NCBI GenBank assembly: GCA_900540005.1
Contig: UQEM01000087.1
Location: 1-10,302 of the forward strand
DNA length: 10,302 nucleotides
Reading direction: 5' to 3'
Source of the DNA: an uncultured Ruminococcus sp.
GTDB lineage: Bacteria > Bacillota > Clostridia > Oscillospirales > Ruminococcaceae
Shown here one piece after another: positions 7,299-10,302 of the stretch. The position numbers were made by a program, and so were the translations under genes. Position 1 is the first letter of the stretch. Each line of letters begins with the position of its first letter. Below the pieces are notes generated by a model. That model saw only the letters and a list, made by a program, of their open reading frames with translations, had not been told where the DNA came from and searched no databases.

Positions 7299-8429
7299 TT
7301 ATACGAACTCCAAATAATTCTCCCGATTTACCACATGAAACTCGGCATAGGGATAGGCTTCTTGGAAGGCTTTCGGTGCGGCCGGCATTTTATTTCCCCA
7401 CTTGAACTCCAAGGCGGTAAGACTGTCGGCACTCTCCTCAATCAGGTCGATTTCCTGTTTGTCGTAGGTGCGCCAGAAATAGAACTCCCTGTGCAGTCCC
7501 TCATTGAAGTTCGCTTTGCGCCGCTCTCCGATGATGTAGTTCTCCCACAGCGCACCGACATCCTGCCGAATGGCCAGCGGTGAGAAAGCCCCGATAATGG
7601 CATTGCGAATGCCGTTGTCGTAGAAGTACCACTTGCCAGCTTTTGTAACCTCCTTGCGTAGGTTACGCGAATAAGCCCCCAGACGATAGATAACGAAGAC
7701 CTTTTCCAATAGGTCGAGGTATTTTTCAACGGTCGTCTTGCTCATGCCGAGTTGTTTACCTAACTCTTCGTAAGAAACTTCGCTGCCCAACTGAAAAGCT
7801 ATCAATCGCAGTAGATCGCGCATCTTGCTCGAATTTTTTAAGCCGTCAATTGCTAAGATATCTTTAAGCAGGTATGCACCGACAATATCACGTAGGTAGT
7901 CTGTTTTACGTTCATAGTTCTCCATCATTACTACTTCGGGATAGGAACCGTAAATCAAGCGCGCTTCGAGGTTCTGGCGGGTTTCAAGTGCCGTTTCCGT
8001 CTGTGCGATTTCCCGTTGCGAGAATGGTGTAAGGAGAAATTGCGTACTGCGGCCGACCAACGGTTCACCAGTCTTATTCAGCAAATCGAATGACGAAGAA
8101 CCACTTGCCAAGACACTTATTCCCGGTATTTCATCAACTATCAACTTCAGAATACTACCGATTTGTGGTATGTTCTGTGCCTCATCAATAGCCAGCAAAT
8201 CAATACCATCCAATAAATGCCGATAATTGGCTATTGAGCGATTCTCCAATAGTGCTAATGTGTCGTAGTCTTCGCCGTTGAGCATCATCGTCCTACCTGA
8301 ATAGTTGTCCACAATTTTACGCATCATTACCGTTTTACCAACACGGCGAGCACCAAAAATCAGTACTGCTTTATTGGGCGCGATTCGTGCTGTAATCTTC
8401 TCTTGAAGTATTCTATTTACTGTTTCCAT
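7299..8429 (-). CDS. AAA ATPase with DUF4143 C-terminal domain
   Basis: This 376-residue protein belongs to the AAA_14/DUF4143 family, abundant in Bacteroidales and without a settled function. Walker A is GARRVGKT (26-33), Walker B is LLAIDEAQ (78-85, D82/E83), and a sensor-like VLASGSSS follows at 106-113. A winged-helix segment (about 219-247, EELGKQLGMSKTTVEKYLDLLEK) leads into the C-terminal domain. There FYFWRTYDKQEIDLI and LEFKWG provide D328 and E341-x-K343, the spacing of a PD-(D/E)XK nuclease-like core. It is the first gene of the cargo operon, with its own promoter box just upstream, and the KAP gene follows 16 bp after its stop. Its composition (31 of 60 G+C at 7441-7500) resembles the conjugative backbone rather than its AT-rich partner. 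The ATG at 8429 gives a full-length domain. Nuclease activity is unproven. Confidence 0.88.
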   Translation of the reverse strand: METVNRILQEKITARIAPNKAVLIFGARRVGKTVMMRKIVDNYSGRTMMLNGEDYDTLALLENRSIANYRHLLDGIDLLAIDEAQNIPQIGSILKLIVDEIPGISVLASGSSSFDLLNKTGEPLVGRSTQFLLTPFSQREIAQTETALETRQNLEARLIYGSYPEVVMMENYERKTDYLRDIVGAYLLKDILAIDGLKNSSKMRDLLRLIAFQLGSEVSYEELGKQLGMSKTTVEKYLDLLEKVFVIYRLGAYSRNLRKEVTKAGKWYFYDNGIRNAIIGAFSPLAIRQDVGALWENYIIGERRKANFNEGLHREFYFWRTYDKQEIDLIEESADSLTALEFKWGNKMPAAPKAFQEAYPYAEFHVVNRENYLEFV

Positions 8430-8447
8430 ACCTTATAAAATATAATG

Positions 8448-8455
8448 CAAAGATA
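8448..8455 (-). promoter_or_regulatory. Bacteroidales -7 box for the ATPase operon
   Basis: On the minus strand the sequence reads TATCTTTG, an exact match to the Bacteroidales -7 consensus TAnnTTTG. It ends 18 bases before the ATG of the DUF4143 gene, predicting transcription start near 8441 and a leader of about a dozen bases containing AAGG close to the start codon. I do not see a convincing -33 TTTG at the usual spacing, so the promoter may be weak or activator-dependent. Confidence 0.55.
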
Positions 8456-8471
8456 ATCATATTTTTTTAAT

Positions 8472-8519
8472 TGGCGAATTTTACAAAAAAAACGGGCTAT
8501 TAAATGGCGATTTTTACAA
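8472..8519. repeat. Two 15-bp direct repeats 33 bp apart
   Basis: TGGCGAATTTTACAA (8472-8486) and TGGCGATTTTTACAA (8505-8519) match at 14 of 15 positions and are offset by 33 bp, close to three turns of the helix. They lie just upstream of the promoter box for the DUF4143-KAP operon, so paired operator sites are a reasonable guess. The regulator is unknown. Confidence 0.5.
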
Positions 8520-8670
8520 CCACAATCTTATGGAAGTTGTTTCATTGTTTTTAGTAATGATATATGTTCATACTATGATGACTCAATAATTTACCAGACA
8601 TACGTTTCTGAAATTTGTCCTTATAGGAATGAAAAACTCACATATATTGTGCTAATTAATATATAATTAA
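8520..8670. other. AT-rich intergenic stretch, no gene seen
   Basis: This part of the 301-bp gap between the ATPase operon and rteC is AT-rich. I find no open frame worth calling, no tRNA-like fold and no clear insertion-sequence end. It probably contains the right-hand junction between cargo and conjugative backbone, since rteC and its terminator begin immediately to the right. Confidence 0.4.
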
Positions 8671-8708
8671 ATGAAAATAAAAAGACAGGATACGAGTATT
8701 CCTGTCTT
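8671..8708 (-). terminator. Intrinsic terminator of rteC
   Basis: On the minus strand AAGACAGGA (8708-8700) pairs perfectly with TCCTGTCTT (8690-8682), with three further base pairs around a one-base bulge, and TTTTATTTTC follows. It sits 22 bp after the rteC stop codon. It isolates rteC from the ATPase operon, which runs in the same direction further downstream. Confidence 0.85.
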
Positions 8709-8730
8709 CTCATATGTAATGGATATTTTT

Positions 8731-9336
8731 TTATTTTCTCATCCGCTCCAACTCCTCATCACGCAACATTCTCTCGTTCAGTTTTTCCTGCATCCTGTCA
8801 ATGAAATAGGTGCGGCTTTCGTTCTTCCGGCGTTTGATATCAGTGTAGAAGCGGTAGCAGTCTTTAGAATCAACCCCGAATATCTTATAGAGAAGTGGGG
8901 CGAGCTGTTTGAGCGGCATATTGCCGTTGTTGATGCAGCCCATCACGTCTATGCCGTAGATAAGTTCCACGAGGTCGATGGCATTGCCCGTCCATTGAAG
9001 AAGGCTGGCGGTGGTTTCTGTTGCGTTGTTGGCGGATATTAGTGGTGGCACTTGGGGCGTGGCAAGGAATTTCTGCATCTTTCTTACGAAAGACAGAGCC
9101 TTGCTGACGTAGGCGGCAATCTCTCTTTTTTCTTCTGACAGATTACGTACGGGATGGTGCTGCAACTCGATTTCGATGTAGGCAAGCGCGATGACGGTAA
9201 GGTTCATGTCCATGCCGCCGTTGCACAGTTCGATCACTTGGGTGGCGAAAGCCGTGTATGCCGTTTCCATATTGCAGTCGCCGGCTTCGTTTATCAGGCG
9301 GAAAAAGTCGGTTTCCGCCAGCAAGAAATAATTCAT
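8731..9336 (-). CDS. rteC: RteC, conjugative-element regulator
   Basis: The protein has the RteC-family character: an N-terminal helical half (FATQVIELCNGGMDMNLTVIALAYIEIELQHHP) and a C-terminal half with LVELIYGIDVMGCINNGNMPLKQLAPLLYKIFG followed by a basic RFYTDIKRRKN segment, which suits DNA binding. In CTnDOT, RteC is made under RteB control after tetracycline exposure and activates the xis/exc operon by binding an inverted repeat at its promoter. I start it at the ATG at 9336 (201 residues, MNYFLLAETDFF). The frame extends to an ATG at 9399, but those 21 extra residues look like translated leader. Upstream lie a weak -7-like TAATTTTC (9359-9352) and an 8-bp palindrome GTGCGCAC (9375-9382), which would suit an activator-dependent promoter. 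The RteC target promoter is not in this window. Confidence 0.85.
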   Translation of the reverse strand: MNYFLLAETDFFRLINEAGDCNMETAYTAFATQVIELCNGGMDMNLTVIALAYIEIELQHHPVRNLSEEKREIAAYVSKALSFVRKMQKFLATPQVPPLISANNATETTASLLQWTGNAIDLVELIYGIDVMGCINNGNMPLKQLAPLLYKIFGVDSKDCYRFYTDIKRRKNESRTYFIDRMQEKLNERMLRDEELERMRK

Positions 9337-9412
9337 GGTTCTGTCAATTTTGAAAATTACACTTTGTTTTCTGCGTGCGCACATGAATATAATTGGCAAA
9401 AAACGCGGCAGA

Positions 9413-9453
9413 AAATAAAAAATCCAACACTCAATTTTACAAAGTGCTGGATT
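9413..9453 (-). terminator. Intrinsic terminator between RibD-like gene and rteC
   Basis: On the minus strand AATCCAGCACT (9453-9443) pairs with AGTGTTGGATT (9431-9421) over 11 positions with one non-Watson-Crick position. The loop is 11 nt, and TTTTATTTTC follows. It would stop transcripts from the RibD-like gene before rteC, so rteC must have its own promoter or depend on readthrough. Confidence 0.75.
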
Positions 9454-9574
9454 TCAGAGGTATAAAATTCAGTATTTTTTCACAAGGACAAATTATCTCC
9501 GACTTAAATTGTTTGTAATCGGAACATTTATTCTATTCCTGAAAATAGAAATGTATGCTTGCCGCACATTTTGG

Positions 9575-9997
9575 CTATCTTGCTTTTTTATCAAGGATAT
9601 AGATAATGCGACATACACCGTTGGGATAGCTTTTCAAAGAGGAAAGCGTCCAGTGTTGCTCTGGCAGAGCCGACTTAAAAAAATGTCGTCCGCTTCCGGA
9701 TATGAAAGGAACGGTGTATAGTATGATTTCATCCACAGCGTGCATCCGCAGCAGTCCGTTTATATAGTCTGCCGTGTCCGGTGTGGCTTCCGCGAGGTAA
9801 CGGATGTTTGTGCAGTCTTTTCTCCATTCGTGCAGCATTGAAATGGAATAGTCCGGTGTCACACGGTAAAAGGCTTTCTTCCTGATTTCATCAAGACCGC
9901 AACGGTCAAGGCACAAATCCTGATGTGCTTTATCATATAACTCTGAAGAAAGACATCCGTCCATCGTCAGTACGGCGAGAATCTGAACTTTACCCAT
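9575..9997 (-). CDS. RibD C-terminal/DHFR-like family protein, short
   Basis: This 140-residue protein starts with VQILAVLTMDGCLS (4-17), the first strand and loop of the dihydrofolate-reductase-like RibD C-terminal fold. Its C-terminal part, VDEIILYTVPFISGSGRHFF (about 88-107), matches the family's 'DEL..Y..P...G.G..lF' segment. Family members are usually around 170-190 residues. Here the middle is short, and the glycine pair normally expected just before that C-terminal motif is not seen, so reductase activity is uncertain. Proteins of this type are often found near rteC and tetQ in CTnDOT-like elements, with no established role. Upstream, AAGGAAA eight bases before the ATG is an unusually good ribosome site for this group. 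The gene follows a long structured leader ending in a terminator, so its expression may be set by attenuation. Confidence 0.7.
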   Translation of the reverse strand: MGKVQILAVLTMDGCLSSELYDKAHQDLCLDRCGLDEIRKKAFYRVTPDYSISMLHEWRKDCTNIRYLAEATPDTADYINGLLRMHAVDEIILYTVPFISGSGRHFFKSALPEQHWTLSSLKSYPNGVCRIIYILDKKAR

Positions 9998-10024
9998 AAT
10001 CGTTTCCTTTCGTTAGGCAAGGGT

Positions 10025-10051
10025 AAAAAAGTAGCGTGCAATTCACACTAC
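10025..10051 (-). terminator. Terminator in the leader of the RibD-like gene
   Basis: On the minus strand GTAGTGTG (10051-10044) pairs with CACGCTAC (10038-10031) around a 5-nt loop. Seven pairs are Watson-Crick and one is a G-U wobble, and six T residues follow (10030-10025). It lies only about 28 bp before the ATG and downstream of the promoter box, so it could act as a conditional stop (attenuator) rather than as the end of an upstream gene. Confidence 0.65.
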
Positions 10052-10052
10052 C

Positions 10053-10173
10053 TTCAAGCGATGGCTCTGGTAAAGCCTTTACGGAGAGTACGTGAATGCA
10101 CGCTATGCGTAAGCATAGCATAAGCATCACGCAATCGTCTCCGTAGTTCCAATTTACCAGATTTTCGCTTGAA
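10053..10173 (-). ncRNA. 121-nt structured leader RNA, multi-tier hairpin
   Basis: Successive arms pair in order from outside in: TTCAAGCGA/TCGCTTGAA (10053-10061 with 10165-10173), TCTGGTAAA/TTTACCAGA (10066-10074 with 10153-10161), TACGGAGA/TCTCCGTA (10080-10087 with 10138-10145), CGTG and ATGC with CACG and GCAT (10091-10099 with 10124-10131, one bulged A), and GCTATGC/GCATAGC (10102-10108 with 10113-10119) closing a GTAA loop. More than 35 base pairs in one nested fold is far beyond chance. A promoter box lies upstream and an intrinsic terminator directly downstream, so a cis-acting leader or riboregulator of the RibD-like gene is the simplest reading. A DNA cruciform or a stand-alone small RNA ending at the terminator are the alternatives. 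Confidence 0.55.
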
Positions 10174-10246
10174 ACGCCTTGCGGTCTTATCCTATATGTT
10201 GGCGGCGAAAAGCTCCTGCCAATCGCCGTTTTTCTCAAATGTTATG

Positions 10247-10254
10247 CAAAGATA
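10247..10254 (-). promoter_or_regulatory. Bacteroidales -7 box for the structured leader
   Basis: The minus strand reads TATCTTTG, matching TAnnTTTG, and predicts a transcript starting near 10240. It would give the RibD-like gene a leader of roughly 240 nt that includes the large hairpin and terminator. A -33 TTTG at the normal distance is not obvious. Confidence 0.55.
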
Positions 10255-10302
10255 GCCAAATTCAGTGAATTACGGGCTATGATTGCTTGAATTTATATTT
10301 AA

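Noticed and set aside
4028..8429. A Qat (QatABCD) defence operon
   Set aside because: A KAP NTPase is present, but no QueC-like, TatD-like or QatB-like gene accompanies it, and the neighbour is a DUF4143 ATPase.
9337..9399. N-terminal 21-residue extension of RteC from the ATG at 9399
   Set aside because: The added residues look like translated promoter DNA, while MNYFLLAETDFF at 9336 looks like a natural start. I cannot exclude the longer form.
9990..10238. 82-codon minus-strand frame over the RibD-like leader, ending 8 bases inside that gene
   Set aside because: Its start is a TTG, and it runs across the long hairpin and the terminator. The encoded peptide shows no domain. I treat it as leader sequence, though a 45-codon version from the ATG at 10127 could be a regulatory leader peptide.
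1..10302. CRISPR array, tRNA, rRNA or a tetracycline-resistance gene
   Set aside because: No regularly spaced repeats, cloverleaf or rRNA-like sequence was seen. tetQ and rteA/rteB, expected in CTnDOT-type elements, are not within the window.

Overview
The window looks like part of a Bacteroidales (Bacteroides/Parabacteroides-type) integrative conjugative element of the CTnDOT/CTn341 group. The basis is a mobA-mobB-mobC mobilization block with a YWFCY-type coupling protein, an RteC-family regulator, Bacteroidales-style promoter boxes (TAnnTTTG) and few purine-rich ribosome binding sites. This rests on recognising families by eye; no search was run.

Layout. Positions 1-192 are non-coding and full of inverted repeats, and are the likely oriT region. 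Positions 193-3896 (+ strand) hold three tightly packed or overlapping transfer genes: a small relaxosome accessory protein (MobA), a HUH relaxase (MobB) and a membrane VirD4/TraG-like coupling ATPase (MobC). Positions 3890-4022 are a 133-bp element with perfect 14-bp terminal inverted repeats. Nested inside it is a 48-bp element with IS3-like ends and a 3-bp direct repeat, so the spacer looks like a twice-used insertion site. Positions 4028-8429 (- strand) are a two-gene cargo unit: a DUF4143-type AAA ATPase followed 16 bp later by a 1084-residue KAP-family P-loop NTPase with a membrane hairpin. Positions 8430-8730 hold the cargo promoter, a pair of direct repeats and the rteC terminator. Positions 8731-9336 (- strand) encode RteC. 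Positions 9575-9997 (- strand) encode a short RibD-C/DHFR-like protein. Its roughly 240-nt leader (9998-10240) contains a 121-nt multi-tier hairpin followed by an intrinsic terminator, downstream of a clear Bacteroidales promoter box.

How it fits together. MobA and MobB would nick and hold oriT, and MobC would hand the relaxase-DNA complex to the mating channel, whose tra genes would lie outside the window. RteC is the last step of the RteA-RteB-RteC cascade that switches on excision and transfer in CTnDOT; tetQ-rteA-rteB would be expected beyond the right edge but are not seen. The KAP/DUF4143 pair sits between the backbone modules, points against mobABC, has its own promoter, and its KAP gene is much more AT-rich than the backbone. 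It is the part of the window most likely to encode an accessory function, possibly phage or plasmid interference, though the sequence alone does not prove this.
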